From: Corallococcus silvisoli
Lineage (GTDB): Bacteria; Myxococcota; Myxococcia; Myxococcales; Myxococcaceae
DNA length: 64,000 nucleotides
NCBI RefSeq assembly: GCF_009909145.1
Contig: NZ_JAAAPJ010000001.1
Coordinates: forward strand, 1,426,001 to 1,490,000
Reading direction: 5' to 3'
Shown here one piece after another: positions 36,161 through 45,094 of this stretch. How positions within the stretch are numbered: the first letter of the stretch is position 1; the number at the start of each line of letters is the position of its first letter. The notes under the pieces were generated by a model. The model was not told the DNA's origin, did no database searches, and was given only the letters and a program-made list of their open reading frames with translations. The translations under genes were made by a program, and so were the position numbers.

Positions 36161-36548
36161 GGTCTCTATTCAGCTCACCTCGAAATGGGGGCATCTTAAA
36201 ACAGGGCTGCATGGAGGAGCGGCAGGAAATGCGCTTCGGTTCGAGGAGGGCGCCCACCCGCCTCCAGGAGGAGACGAGGTGGGGCGCTACGTGGGACGAT
36301 GGGTCGGACGGGACCTCGAGCCCCCAGGGTCGGAGGCAATGAACTCTCGTATCCGGGCCTTCCCGTGAGCCCTGGCCGAGAGCACCGCGGCGCTGGTCAC
36401 CTGGGCACGCGGTTGTCCTCGATGGGCTGGCGGTCGGGAGGGCCGGTCTGGCGCTCCCTTCATCACGAGTGCTCAGCCTTGGATTGCGCGAGACGGCGTG
36501 GGTCGAGCGGCTCCTTCAAGCGGAGGCCTGGCGCCTGTCGCGCACGAT
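36161..36548. other. Intergenic stretch without a visible gene
   Basis: About 390 bases between an unrelated membrane-protein gene and the end of the DUF418 gene. No motif-bearing frame is visible; the boundary of the biosynthetic cluster probably lies here. Confidence 0.4.
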
Positions 36549-37874
36549 TCAAGGCGCCGATGGCACCACGACGGACGTGGGGGGCGGACGCATGGGTTGC
36601 AGGCGGCCGTAGGTGAGCGAGCGCCACAGCCACTCGGCGGGACCGAAGCGGAAGCGCGCCAGCCACAGGTGGCTGAAGAGGACCTGGAGCGCGAAGGCGG
36701 CCAGCGTGAGCGTCACGCAGCGCGACGGCGGCAGTTTGCCAATGAGGCCCAGCCCCCACCCGTCGTAGAAGCAGATGCTCACCACCGACTGCATCAGGTA
36801 GTTGGTGAGCGCCATGCGACCCACGGGGGCCAGGAACTGCATCCCTCCCTGTCCCCGGCCGCGCACGAAGAGCAGGGCGAAGGCGGACACGTACACCGCG
36901 GCCAGTCCCAGGTAGCCCACCTCCTGGACGGCCGGCATCACGACCGTCCAGAGGCCCCGGCTGGCGTCCACGAGGCCGGCGGTGTTCAGCGCCTGCAACG
37001 CGGGCTCCGCGCCGTGGCCCAGCACTCCGAGGAGCAGCCCCCAGCCGAGCAGCTTTCGATGCCAGGGGCGGTTCTTCTCCACATCCTGGAGCAGCAGGTG
37101 CCGCCCCGCGAGGAGCCCCAGGAGGAAGCGGCCCAGGCTCTCCACCATCCACAAGAGGCGGTTGACCCGCGGAAGCATCGCCAGGAGGAAGAAGCGCGCA
37201 TTCTCCTTCTGCGAGGTCCAGAAGGAGTTGCTGGAGAGTCCCTCCAGGAAACGGGCCCGCAGCTGCGCGGTCTGTGCCGCCTGGGCCTTCGCCGCCTCGG
37301 CCGCCGCCTCCGCGCCATCCATCAGGATGGGGATGTAGTGCCGCAGGGCGGCCACCGCCATCGGCACCACCACGAGCAGCACCAGCGCCCAGGTGAACAC
37401 CGTCCGGTCCGACCTCTGCCGGAAGAGCAGCAGTGCGAAGCCCGCAGTCGCATAGACAGACAGCGCGTCGCCGACCCAGACACCGAAGATATGGACCAGG
37501 CCGATGGCCAGCAGCGCCAGCAGCCGTCGCGTGTAGAGCGGGGTGATGGGCTGGCCCCGGGCCTCGGCGCGCGTCAACTGGATGGAGAAGCCCAGCCCGA
37601 AGAGGAAGGCGAAGAGGGTGAAGAACTTCTGGCTGATCAGATAGTCATACGCCATCTGCGTGGCGGCCTCGAGCGGAGGCGCCGCCAGGGCGCGCGCCTG
37701 CTCGCGGGGCAGGAAGTTGCGTCCGCTGAACCAGGCGAAGCTGTTGGAGATGAAGACGCCGCAGAGCGCGAAGCCACGCAGCGCATCCACCAGGACCACC
37801 CGTTCGGTTCTGCCAACCGGGGCGATGGGGGCCTCGTGGGAGGCTGAACCCGACGCCTGCGATGCCTCATTCAT
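36549..37874 (-). CDS. DUF418 membrane protein
   Basis: 441 residues. It has the N-terminal RVVLVDALRGFALCGVFISN signature and the C-terminal DUF418 region (GRMALTNYLMQSVVSICFYD, GWGLGL and FRFGPAEWLWRSLTYG), with about ten membrane spans. DUF418 proteins are of unknown function but resemble membrane acyltransferases of the YeiB type. The gene starts 39 bases after the preceding hydrolase stop on the same strand and may be the last gene of the cluster. An acyl-transfer role for the cluster product is speculation. Confidence 0.85.
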   Translation of the reverse strand: MNEASQASGSASHEAPIAPVGRTERVVLVDALRGFALCGVFISNSFAWFSGRNFLPREQARALAAPPLEAATQMAYDYLISQKFFTLFAFLFGLGFSIQLTRAEARGQPITPLYTRRLLALLAIGLVHIFGVWVGDALSVYATAGFALLLFRQRSDRTVFTWALVLLVVVPMAVAALRHYIPILMDGAEAAAEAAKAQAAQTAQLRARFLEGLSSNSFWTSQKENARFFLLAMLPRVNRLLWMVESLGRFLLGLLAGRHLLLQDVEKNRPWHRKLLGWGLLLGVLGHGAEPALQALNTAGLVDASRGLWTVVMPAVQEVGYLGLAAVYVSAFALLFVRGRGQGGMQFLAPVGRMALTNYLMQSVVSICFYDGWGLGLIGKLPPSRCVTLTLAAFALQVLFSHLWLARFRFGPAEWLWRSLTYGRLQPMRPPPTSVVVPSAP

Positions 37875-37913
37875 GTACGCAACTCCTCCACTGAAAGACA
37901 GGAACTGGAACGC

Positions 37914-38837
37914 TCAGGTGATGCGGGCCCAGAAGGCGCGCACGAGCCGGAGCACCTCATCGGGCTCCTCGACGTGCGAGAACGAGCCGCTGCGCTCCAG
38001 CACATGGAGCTCGGCGCTCCTGGCATGGGCGAGTGACTCGCGCTGCAGCGCGGGATACAGCGCCCGGTCGAAGCGGCCCGCCAGCACGAGCAGCGGCACC
38101 GCGAGCTCGCTCAAGCGCCGCCTGAAGTCGGGGATGGCTGGAAGCTGTCCGCCGATTTCGAAGTCGATGTCCTCGCCGCAGAACACCGGGTAGAGCGCGA
38201 CGTTGCGGGCGCCCGGCTCGGTCGCGACCCGCGGGGCATTGTCTGGATTGAAGAACCGCACCAGGCGCGCCGCGCTGGCGAAGAGCGACGCCATCCGCGG
38301 GTCGGTCGACCGCACGCCTTCCTTGTGCAGGCGCTGGATCTCCTCCCAGACCTCCGGGCACTGATTGGCGATCTCCCGGTTGAGATTGATGTGGTTGAGG
38401 CGCCACATCTCCGGGCTGAACAGGCTGTTGGCGAGCACCACGCTCCGGACCCGCGCGGTGTGTTCGAGCGCCAGCGCTTGGGAGAGCAGCCCCCCGTAGG
38501 AGAATCCATAGAGGTGCACCGGGCCGAGGTCGAGCTGTTGCAGCACGGCCGCGACGTCGGCGACGTCCTCCGCGAAGGTGATGTCGCGCAGGTCCTTGGG
38601 GACGTCGGACCGGCCTCGCCCGAAGAGGTCGATGTAGATGACGCAGTGGTCGGCCGCGAGCGGGTCGAAGTGGGGGTGGAAGATGACGTGCGAGCCGGCG
38701 GGCCCCAGGCCCGCCAGCATGACCACGGGTGTACCGCTGCCGTGTCGCTCGACCCACAAACGCTTGCCGCGGACCGTGACGTAGTCGCCCGGGGGATGGG
38801 TGAAGGTGATGCCAGGGTTTGTCGTTGTCGTCGCCAT
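37914..38837 (-). CDS. Alpha/beta hydrolase (proline-iminopeptidase-like)
   Basis: 307 residues. The fold start RLWVERHGSGTPVVMLAGLG supplies the oxyanion region. Nucleophile elbow YGFSYGGLLSQ (Ser113), acid in LAGRFDRALYP (Asp257) and His in GSFSHVEEP (His288) complete the triad. No signal peptide. It follows the DUF5916 gene by 35 bases in the same direction. In the cluster it could cleave or transfer an acyl or aminoacyl group; the exact role is unknown. Confidence 0.85.
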   Translation of the reverse strand: MATTTTNPGITFTHPPGDYVTVRGKRLWVERHGSGTPVVMLAGLGPAGSHVIFHPHFDPLAADHCVIYIDLFGRGRSDVPKDLRDITFAEDVADVAAVLQQLDLGPVHLYGFSYGGLLSQALALEHTARVRSVVLANSLFSPEMWRLNHINLNREIANQCPEVWEEIQRLHKEGVRSTDPRMASLFASAARLVRFFNPDNAPRVATEPGARNVALYPVFCGEDIDFEIGGQLPAIPDFRRRLSELAVPLLVLAGRFDRALYPALQRESLAHARSAELHVLERSGSFSHVEEPDEVLRLVRAFWARIT

Positions 38838-38872
38838 GGATTGCCTCTCCTCGAGTCAGGGGCTTCGCCCGG

Positions 38873-41467
38873 TCAGTTCCACCAGTAGGAAGCCTTCATC
38901 CATAGTGCATCCGCGGCCCGGATGTCGCGAAGCGCGCCGAGGTCGAGCTCGGCCCGTTCGCCGGACGCGAGCACGCGCGCGGGTGCCTGCGAGCGTGTAT
39001 AGACAAGGAACATCGTGGAGCCGGGCCGGAACTCCCAGCGGAGGACGGCATTGACATCCAGGGTCGCGAGCTGGCTGTCGGGGTTCTTCGTGGGGGCCTC
39101 CGCCGCTGTCAGGTCGTCCAGCCGGATGTTCGCCCGCGCATGGTCTGGCGTGAATGAACCGAAGTCGCGATAGTGCCTGGCGACCAGCAGTGTCTGCGCA
39201 TAGAGCTGGAGCGTGAGCCGGGTCGTCAGGGTGTAGTTGGCGCGCAGCGTGGCGCCGATGCTGCGCGCGTCGAGTCGGCCGAACAGGTACTCGCCCGGTC
39301 GAGGCGTGGCCCCCAGGTAGCGCGCCTCGCCGGCCGCGAGGGTGACCTGGGGCAACACCTGCAGCTCGAGTTGCGGCAGCAGATGGAAGCCCAGCTGCGC
39401 GCTGTAGGTGAGGCTGTAGCCGTCATCCCGGAACATGCTCACGCTCGTGAGGGAGCCCGACAGCCGCCGCCCCGGAGCGCTCGTGAGGGTCAGGTCCCAA
39501 CCGACGCTGCCCGTGCGCTCGATGGCGGTGCCATCCCCGACCTCGCGGTCCTCGTAGCGGTTGCCGAAGTAATACACCATGGTGTTGGCCTTCCACGCGT
39601 TCTTGAATTGCCATTCGGTGAAGGCGTAGTAGCCGCGAAAGACATTCAAGCCGTCGACGGTGTTCCGGAAGGAGGTCGAGAGTCGCACTCTCACCTCGGC
39701 GACCGCGGCGAACGGATCGACCGCCCGGTACTCGACGGTGGGCAGCAGGCGCAGGTGGTTCTGCCGCACCATGAAGCCCAGGTCGTTGAAGTCGAGCCGT
39801 CGCCCTGACGCCTCCGCCTCGACGGAGCCCAGCCAGTTGCCACCCTCCTTGGCCGCGAACATCAAGGCTCCCGCGTCGACATCTCCCGACGCGATGACCG
39901 TGCCGTCCGGCAGGGTGCGCGGTGGGCCGTTCTGGATGGCGCTCATCAGGGCCTGCCCGCTCACCACGTAGTCCCCCGAAAGAGAGCGCCAGGAGCCATC
40001 CGCCGACAACACGTAGCTGTCGTGGAAGCAGCGCGCGCTCGCGGCGACCCGCTCACCCCCGGGGCACAGCTGCCGTGACGTTGTGCTGTCCGCGGACGCC
40101 AGCAGTGGATATTCCCCGGTCGGCTCGAGCCGCTGGGTCGCGGTGGCCAGCAGGCCCAGCTGGGCCCGCTCGCTCAGGACCGCGCGCATCCGGCCCACCG
40201 TGAACGCGCTGCGAGGCGCGGCCAGCGCGTCGCGCAGGGAGAGGTCCGCTCGCTCGACCTGGACATCGTTCTGTCCCGTGAGCGCCGAAAGCAGGCCCCA
40301 GTTCAGATGCGTGCCGAGCGTCCCGCGCAGCTTCGCCGCTCCGTAGATGGTGGTGGGCACTGGAATCGACGTGACGCGTTCGGACTCGGGGGCCTGGGTG
40401 AGGACGCCTGGCTTCGTCGGCACGGCGCCGATGCGGCGCGTGTAGAAGGTCCGCCGGGACGTCGGGAAGTAGGTCATCCGCGGCACCTGGAACATGTCCA
40501 TGCCGTCCAGGAAGAAGGGCCGCTTCTCCGGGAAGAACGTCTCGATGGTGGTGAGGTTCAGGACCTGCTCATCCGCCTCGACCTGGGCGAAGTCGGGGTT
40601 CACCGTGAGGTCGAGCCCGACATTCGGGGTCAGGTGCACGCGGGCGTCGAGCCCGCCGGTGGCGCCGTAGCCGGTCCTCCCGTCCACGCCCCGTGCCGCG
40701 CGGAGCAGGGCGAAGGGACGCAGCTCGAACGGATTGCCGCGATGCAGCCCCTCCATCCTGCTGAGCCGGCCGTACCGCGACGTCTCACCGGCCACGGTGC
40801 GTGGGATGTAGGCCCATTCCTGGGTCTCCTGGACCGAGGACAGGTAGCGGCGCGCCTGCAGTCCCCAGTCCCCGACCCTCTCCGGGTCCAGCTGGAAGAT
40901 GAGCAGGGGGATTCGCAGCTCGGCCGACCAGCCCGTCGCGTGCTGATGGACCCGCGCGTCCCAGACGCCGTCCCAGTCGGCCGAGTAGTCGGTGTCGTTG
41001 AAGCGGATGCCGTCTCCCATCACTCCGGCCGCGCTCACCCAGAACTCGAAGGTGCGGGTGCCGTCGCTGATGGTGACTTCGACGCGATCATCACCGACCT
41101 TGCGGTCTCTTCGCACCAGCCGCGAGATTCGCGGCGTCTTGAGCTGCTCGCATTCGAATGCAACGTAGAGCGCGTCATCGTCGTAGACGAGCCGCAGGAG
41201 GGTGTGCTCGCTGGGGCTCTGCCCTTCGTTGGGGAACTTCTGGGTGAAGGCATCGGTCGCGGCGGCCACGCTCCACACCGGGTCGTCGAGCACGCCATCC
41301 AGTCGGGGGCTGTCGTGGGTGCGGATGGCCTGGAGACTCGGCCGCGCTGGCGGTTGGGAGGTGGAGACCGTGTCGGCCATCGCCAGATGGGGGGCGAGCA
41401 GGGCGGAGGCGATGGCGAGCAGCACCGCCCCGCGCGCGGCGCGCCTGACGCGGCTGCGTGCGCGCAT
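38873..41467 (-). CDS. DUF5916 outer-membrane beta-barrel protein with CBM9-like N-terminal domain
   Basis: 864 residues from the ATG at 41467 (a TTG two codons upstream is possible). A signal peptide (residues 1-31, ending HLAMA) is followed by a CBM9-like domain: SPRLDGVLDDPVWSVAAATD and TLLRLVYDDDALYVAFECEQ. Then comes the DUF5916 region with TVNPDFAQVEADEQVLNLTT and FFPEKRPFFLDG, and repeated amphipathic strands to a C-terminal aromatic residue pair (WWN), as expected of an outer-membrane barrel. It starts 6 bases after the ATP-grasp stop. In this cluster it may help the product or a precursor cross the outer membrane; this is inferred from position only. Confidence 0.85.
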   Translation of the reverse strand: MRARSRVRRAARGAVLLAIASALLAPHLAMADTVSTSQPPARPSLQAIRTHDSPRLDGVLDDPVWSVAAATDAFTQKFPNEGQSPSEHTLLRLVYDDDALYVAFECEQLKTPRISRLVRRDRKVGDDRVEVTISDGTRTFEFWVSAAGVMGDGIRFNDTDYSADWDGVWDARVHQHATGWSAELRIPLLIFQLDPERVGDWGLQARRYLSSVQETQEWAYIPRTVAGETSRYGRLSRMEGLHRGNPFELRPFALLRAARGVDGRTGYGATGGLDARVHLTPNVGLDLTVNPDFAQVEADEQVLNLTTIETFFPEKRPFFLDGMDMFQVPRMTYFPTSRRTFYTRRIGAVPTKPGVLTQAPESERVTSIPVPTTIYGAAKLRGTLGTHLNWGLLSALTGQNDVQVERADLSLRDALAAPRSAFTVGRMRAVLSERAQLGLLATATQRLEPTGEYPLLASADSTTSRQLCPGGERVAASARCFHDSYVLSADGSWRSLSGDYVVSGQALMSAIQNGPPRTLPDGTVIASGDVDAGALMFAAKEGGNWLGSVEAEASGRRLDFNDLGFMVRQNHLRLLPTVEYRAVDPFAAVAEVRVRLSTSFRNTVDGLNVFRGYYAFTEWQFKNAWKANTMVYYFGNRYEDREVGDGTAIERTGSVGWDLTLTSAPGRRLSGSLTSVSMFRDDGYSLTYSAQLGFHLLPQLELQVLPQVTLAAGEARYLGATPRPGEYLFGRLDARSIGATLRANYTLTTRLTLQLYAQTLLVARHYRDFGSFTPDHARANIRLDDLTAAEAPTKNPDSQLATLDVNAVLRWEFRPGSTMFLVYTRSQAPARVLASGERAELDLGALRDIRAADALWMKASYWWN

Positions 41468-41473
41468 CGTCAA

Positions 41474-42754
41474 TCAGCTCCGCCGGGGTGATGCTTCGGG
41501 GACCAGCACGACCTGCTGCTCCAGCTCACGCATCCGTTGCGCGTCCGCATCGACGCGGGCCAGCTCCGGGTGGGCCAACACGACGAACCCGAGATCGAGG
41601 CTGCCGAACAGGTCCTTGGTGATAGCCAGCCGATCGCCGTCGCGGATGGCGATCCGGGAGAAGTGATGGCTCGGGAGGTTCTTCACCTCATCGAGGACCG
41701 AGGCGTTCCGTACCCGTCCCGCGCGGCGGGCCATCAGGAACAGCACGCGCACGTGCTGGCGCAGCTGGTAGCTGGCGGGCATCGGCTCGTCACTCACGAA
41801 TCGGCGCACCACGCGGTCAAGCTGGCTCTCCCCCGTCGCCACCCGACAGAAGTGGGGGTGTCCCCCGCCATGGGGACGGGCGCCAATCTCGATGAGCCGG
41901 GGGCCCCGCTGGGTGAGCATGAGCTCGATGTGGGCCGCGCCGAAGCGCATGCCCACCGCGTCGAGCACTCCGAACGCGTAACCCACCAAGTCCGCGTAGG
42001 CCGGGAACAGCGGCGACATCCACGACATGGACTCGTAGACGGCCATGTGACCGCCGTTGTCGACCTTGTGGTAGCGGCAGATGTCGCTCACCGAATGGAC
42101 GCCCGCGTGGCTGGCCGTGTCGACCACGTACTCGGTGCCCTCGCAGTACTCCTGGACGACGAGGCGGTCGTTGAGCAACCCGAGGCGATTTCGCTGGCCC
42201 AGCATCGACGTGAAGACGTCGTGCCAGCCTTCGCCCCGGGCGACGCGGGTCACCCCGTCGGTGCTGGCGCTCTTGGGGGGCTTGATGACCAGGTCCCGGC
42301 CCCGCAGGCCGGAGCGTTCAATCCACGCCTCGACCTCGTCGGGGTCGTCGGTGCAGATCTGCTCGATGATGGGAAGCCCCGCTTGCGCCACGGCCCGGGC
42401 CATGTCGCCCTTGTGTCGGCGCGCGCTGGCGGTCTCGGGCGCGTTGGCGACTTCGGGAACCACCTGGGGCGCGACCAGGTCCGCGAGCTCGACTCCCGAC
42501 TCGCACCCGGCCAACACGCAGCGGGGACGCAGGGCGCGCAGGCGCGCGATGGCCGTGCTCAGTCCGTCGGACGCGACGATGACCTCGCTGAAGTCCTCCG
42601 GGCGGTAGGACGCCGCATAGACGTCGGGCGGGGCGGGCGCGGTCACCAGGGCGACCGAGGGCACCCCAGCCTCGCGGAACGCAGGCGCGTAGAGCGCGCC
42701 TGACGAGTACGGGTCTACGATCACCGCGGGACCCGCCGGGGCATACGCACTCAT
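41474..42754 (-). CDS. ATP-grasp ligase (second of two in the cluster)
   Basis: 426 residues. ATP-grasp features in order: Lys115 in RRHKGDM, Lys158 in LVIKPPKSASTDGV (glycine-rich loop variant), hinge VVQEYCEGTEYVVD (Glu202), metal ligands Glu277 (AHIELML) and Glu289 (LIEIGARPHGGGHP). The normal EIN is EIG here. Proteins of this shape form amide bonds between amino acids or carboxylates with ATP (BacD/L-amino-acid ligase group). It sits between the HSL hydrolase (3-base gap) and the DUF5916 gene. Confidence 0.87.
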   Translation of the reverse strand: MSAYAPAGPAVIVDPYSSGALYAPAFREAGVPSVALVTAPAPPDVYAASYRPEDFSEVIVASDGLSTAIARLRALRPRCVLAGCESGVELADLVAPQVVPEVANAPETASARRHKGDMARAVAQAGLPIIEQICTDDPDEVEAWIERSGLRGRDLVIKPPKSASTDGVTRVARGEGWHDVFTSMLGQRNRLGLLNDRLVVQEYCEGTEYVVDTASHAGVHSVSDICRYHKVDNGGHMAVYESMSWMSPLFPAYADLVGYAFGVLDAVGMRFGAAHIELMLTQRGPRLIEIGARPHGGGHPHFCRVATGESQLDRVVRRFVSDEPMPASYQLRQHVRVLFLMARRAGRVRNASVLDEVKNLPSHHFSRIAIRDGDRLAITKDLFGSLDLGFVVLAHPELARVDADAQRMRELEQQVVLVPEASPRRS

Positions 42755-42757
42755 GGT

Positions 42758-43696
42758 TCAGACCTTCCCCGTGCGAGCGAGCCGGGCCGCGGCGGCGCAG
42801 TACCGCCGCCACGCGTCCGCCACCTGGGGGCTCAAGCCGCGCGCGCGCACCGCGGAGTGGACGAGGCCCGGCTCGACGACGAGCTCGACCTGGGTGCCGT
42901 TCTCCCTCAGGCGCTGCGCGTAGGCCTGCGAGTCCACGAGCAGCGAGTCCATCTCCGCGCCCATGATGTAGGCCGGAGGCAGGCGATCGAAGCGTCCGCT
43001 CACCAGCGGTGACACGTATGGATGGGCGACCTGTCCGGGGAGCGGCGCGTAGCAGGCGGTGTAGTACTCCATCTCTCCGCTCGTCAGGAGTGGCGCGTCC
43101 GCTCCTCCGGAGCGCCAGCGGGTGAAGTCGAGCACCGGGCTGATCAACGCCTGTCCGCGCAGCGACGGACCGCCCCGGTCGCGAGCCATCATCGCGACCA
43201 CGACCGCCATGTTCCCCCCCGAGCTGTCTCCGCAGATGACGACCTTCGCGGGGTCGATCCCGAGCAGGCCAGGAGCACTGATGAGACCGCACACGACGTC
43301 GTGGCAGTCCTCGAGCGCCGCGGGGAACGGGTGCTCGGGCGCCAGGCTGAAATCAGGGGCGACCGTGACGAGGCCCGTCTGCATGCAGAGCTCGGCGAGG
43401 ACCGTGTGGTGGGTCTCGAGGGAGCCGACCACGAACCCGCCACCGCGGATGTAGATGAGCAGCCCATCATCGACCTGTCTCTCGGGCCGGTAGACGCGCG
43501 CCGACACGTGGCGCCCGCCGTGCGGGATGCGCACGTCCTGCGTGGTCACGCCAGGAGGCACGTCGTAGGGGAACTCAATGGTCAGCCCCTGGTAGAGGGC
43601 ACGCTGCTGCTCGTTCGGGAGCTTGTAGAAGTCGGGAGGCATGGCCGCGTTGCAGCGGTCGATGAACTCCTGGATGCCAGGTGCGTAGTCTGCCAT
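42758..43696 (-). CDS. HSL-family alpha/beta hydrolase
   Basis: 312 residues from the ATG at 43696. The hormone-sensitive-lipase family is marked by the GDSSGG elbow (Ser158), the acid around Asp250 and His280 in PGLVHSAV. The oxyanion motif reads RGGGF (84-88) instead of HGGGF, an unusual change. The gene follows the MFS gene by one base and precedes an ATP-grasp ligase by three, so it belongs to the biosynthetic operon. It probably acts on an ester or acyl intermediate. Confidence 0.86.
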   Translation of the reverse strand: MADYAPGIQEFIDRCNAAMPPDFYKLPNEQQRALYQGLTIEFPYDVPPGVTTQDVRIPHGGRHVSARVYRPERQVDDGLLIYIRGGGFVVGSLETHHTVLAELCMQTGLVTVAPDFSLAPEHPFPAALEDCHDVVCGLISAPGLLGIDPAKVVICGDSSGGNMAVVVAMMARDRGGPSLRGQALISPVLDFTRWRSGGADAPLLTSGEMEYYTACYAPLPGQVAHPYVSPLVSGRFDRLPPAYIMGAEMDSLLVDSQAYAQRLRENGTQVELVVEPGLVHSAVRARGLSPQVADAWRRYCAAAARLARTGKV

Positions 43697-43697
43697 G

Positions 43698-45002
43698 TCA
43701 TGCTCCGGTATCAGGTTGGGGGGACTCGACCTGCGCCACGGGGAGGCTCGCCACGTGCGGTTGCCGGATGGCTTGCAGGATGCCTCGGCGCAGCAACATG
43801 GGCAGACACAAGACGGTGCCGAGCCCTCCCGCCCACAGCGCGACGGGCAGCCCCCACAGATGAATGCACCCGGCCGCCAGGAGGCTGCCAATCGACCCGG
43901 CACCCCAGAGGAAGAAGCGCTGGACCGAGTTGACCCGGCTGAGCATCGCGTCGGGGGTCTCGAGCTGCCGCAGGGTCAGGGAGGTGGGACCGAATACCCC
44001 TTCGCCCACGCCATGAATCACCCCACTGGCGACCAGGCCCACGAGCGACCCGAGGGAGCAGGCGGCGGCGGTCAGCACGAGGCCGAGCACCGCCACCGAC
44101 GCGCTCACCACCAGGCTGCGTGCCACGCCGAAGCGCGCGGTGAGCCGGGCCGACAGGAGATTCCCGAGAGGGAATCCGATACCGACCGCGCCCACGACGA
44201 GGCCGATGCCGGTCGCGCTCAATCCCAGCACGCTCTTGCAGTAGAGAATCAGGCTGGCTTCGATCATGCCCAGGAACAACACGTAGACCACGCCGCACGA
44301 GATGACCGGCTCCACGCGGCTGTGGAGGAAGACGAAGGTCGTCCCCTCGCGGATGTCGCGGACCAGCCAGCCCCGCTCGCGCGGCTTGGGGACGGAGCGG
44401 ACGGTGGTCGGGCGGATGGCCAGCAACGTCACCAGCGAGGCCATGAAGGTGAGGGCGTTCGCCCAGAGGGCCACGAACGCGCCGAACGCGGCGATCACCG
44501 GCCCGGCGGCCATCGGGCCGATGGTCCGTGAAATCGACTCGGAGAAGAACAGCCTCGAGTTGCCGACGTGGAGCTCCTCCTTCCGCGTCAGGAGCTCCGG
44601 CAGATACGAGGTGTAGGCGACCTGGAAGAACACCACGGCGCAGCCACTGATGGCGACCAGCGCCATGAGCACGGGGAACGACAACGCATGCAACAGGGCG
44701 AGTGCCGCGATGATGGCGAAGGCCACCGCCTGCACCGCGTCACACACCAGCATCGTCAAGCGCCGCGGCAGGCGGTCCACGATGGCGCCGGCGGGAAGGC
44801 CGAGCACGAGGAACGGAGCGGACAGGGCGAAGGGCAGGAGCGCCGCCTGCGCCGCCGGGGTGCCCACCATCTCAAGCGCCACGAGCGGCAGGGCGACGAC
44901 CGCGAACTGGTCTCCCATGAGGCTCAGGGATTGCCCCGCCCACAGCAGGCGGAAGTCACCTCGGCGAGAGGGCAGGTCGGCTGAAGGGGGAGGGGAGGTC
45001 AT
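43698..45002 (-). CDS. MFS exporter (EntS/tetronasin-type)
   Basis: 434 residues with about 12 spans. N-terminal DFRLLWAGQSLSLMGDQFAV is typical of the MFS_3 group of siderophore and antibiotic exporters, with VDRLPRRLTMLVCD in the loop between spans 2 and 3. Its position within the run points to export of the cluster product and hence self-protection. Confidence 0.88.
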   Translation of the reverse strand: MTSPPPSADLPSRRGDFRLLWAGQSLSLMGDQFAVVALPLVALEMVGTPAAQAALLPFALSAPFLVLGLPAGAIVDRLPRRLTMLVCDAVQAVAFAIIAALALLHALSFPVLMALVAISGCAVVFFQVAYTSYLPELLTRKEELHVGNSRLFFSESISRTIGPMAAGPVIAAFGAFVALWANALTFMASLVTLLAIRPTTVRSVPKPRERGWLVRDIREGTTFVFLHSRVEPVISCGVVYVLFLGMIEASLILYCKSVLGLSATGIGLVVGAVGIGFPLGNLLSARLTARFGVARSLVVSASVAVLGLVLTAAACSLGSLVGLVASGVIHGVGEGVFGPTSLTLRQLETPDAMLSRVNSVQRFFLWGAGSIGSLLAAGCIHLWGLPVALWAGGLGTVLCLPMLLRRGILQAIRQPHVASLPVAQVESPQPDTGA

Positions 45003-45094
45003 GACGAGGGCTCAGGAGTGCGACAGGGGAAGGGCCGCTGCCGCGCGGTGCAGGTCTCGGGGCGGGGAAACGGACTGCGTCGAGGCTCCGGGTG

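Noticed and set aside
36004..36368. Plus-strand frames between the membrane-protein gene and the DUF418 gene
   Set aside because: No RBS or recognisable features; overlap the start of the minus-strand gene at 36160.
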